This document shows positions 63,919 through 64,000 of a DNA stretch of 64,000 bases, piece after piece (position 1 is the stretch's first letter; every line of letters begins with the position of its first letter). Made by a program: the position numbers and the translations under genes. The stretch is from Fidelibacterota bacterium (lineage in GTDB: Bacteria; Fidelibacterota; UBA8477; JABMPR01): contig JAIPJM010000004.1 of assembly GCA_021734255.1 (NCBI GenBank), positions 1-64,000 of the forward strand, written 5' to 3'. The notes under the pieces were generated by a model that had not been told where the DNA came from, did no database searches, and worked only from the letters and a program-made list of their open reading frames with translations.

Positions 63919-64000
63919 ATGAGCGATCAAATAAAACAGAACGGTGACATAAAAGAAGTTCGGCATCGAGCCATTGTTTCCAGCATCCCTTTTTTATTTA
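63919..64000 (+). CDS. N-terminus of an unidentified protein (truncated by window edge)
   Basis: ATG 63919 opens 27 codons to the edge: a polar start (MSDQIKQNGDIKEVRHRA) turning hydrophobic (IVSSIPFLF), as if entering a membrane segment. No strong Shine-Dalgarno. It could be a membrane sensor or transporter related to the glucan locus. Family not assignable. Confidence 0.35.
   Translation, partial: MSDQIKQNGDIKEVRHRAIVSSIPFLF

Overview
The window reads as a chromosomal piece of a diderm, didermic-envelope bacterium of the Fibrobacterota-Chlorobiota-Bacteroidota neighbourhood, most likely Marinimicrobia (Neomarinimicrobiota) or a related lineage such as Calditrichota or KSB1. This is inference. 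It rests on several secreted proteins that end in a FlgD-like/Por-type C-terminal domain (motif YPNPFNPST ... STGIYFA ... IKLVLLR), on many lipoprotein signal peptides, on a YbeY without the third zinc histidine, and on a type A RNase P RNA. There are no rRNA genes, no intact transposase or integrase, and no CRISPR array.

Layout. 1-9.96 kb is a housekeeping block on the + strand: zinc-ribbon coiled-coil protein, RNase P RNA, recJ, fabH, a PgpH-type HD phosphodiesterase, ybeY, a CorC-like CBS protein, mazG and a histone-H1-like HTH protein. 10-17.7 kb holds a PAP2 phosphatase, an AphA-type phosphatase, a large six-hairpin glycosidase lipoprotein, the etfBA pair behind a TetR-type operator, a HAD phosphatase and an EamA transporter. 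17.87-29.26 kb is a tight nine-gene operon: beta-propeller lipoprotein, HPt, receiver, 1187-aa hybrid kinase, HPt-REC-degenerate GGDEF-REC protein, receiver, membrane HEAT protein, GT2 polysaccharide synthase and a TPR/YaiO-type outer-membrane barrel. It looks like a phosphorelay wired to an exopolysaccharide synthesis and export machine.

29.26-38.2 kb is an accessory region with a low gene density. It has one intact tRNA-Val(UAC), two tRNA-like remnants broken by GC-rich palindromes, interleaved inverted repeats, two families of 80-220 bp diverged repeats, terminators, and a decayed C-terminal sorting-domain fragment. Between the repeats sit envelope genes (DUF4382 lipoprotein, OmpA-like lipoprotein, small membrane stress proteins, MarC) and two secreted Por-domain proteins.

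38.2-43.5 kb carries a receiver protein, a fatty acid desaturase, an SLC13 carboxylate transporter, a Gfo/Idh/MocA oxidoreductase and a YhhN protein. 43.8-63.6 kb is a beta-glucan (laminarin-like) utilisation locus. The + strand run encodes an SSS sugar symporter, a clan-A glycosidase, a GPH symporter with an unusual periplasmic insert, GH30, a 1106-aa GH149/GH161-like phosphorylase, GH17 and a GH5-Ig-CBM9 protein. The facing - strand genes encode a GH5, a CotH/lamin-tail surface protein and a GH3 beta-glucosidase. Together they suggest extracytoplasmic cleavage of beta-1,3/1,6-glucan, sodium- or proton-coupled import without SusCD, and phosphorolysis in the cytoplasm to glucose 1-phosphate.
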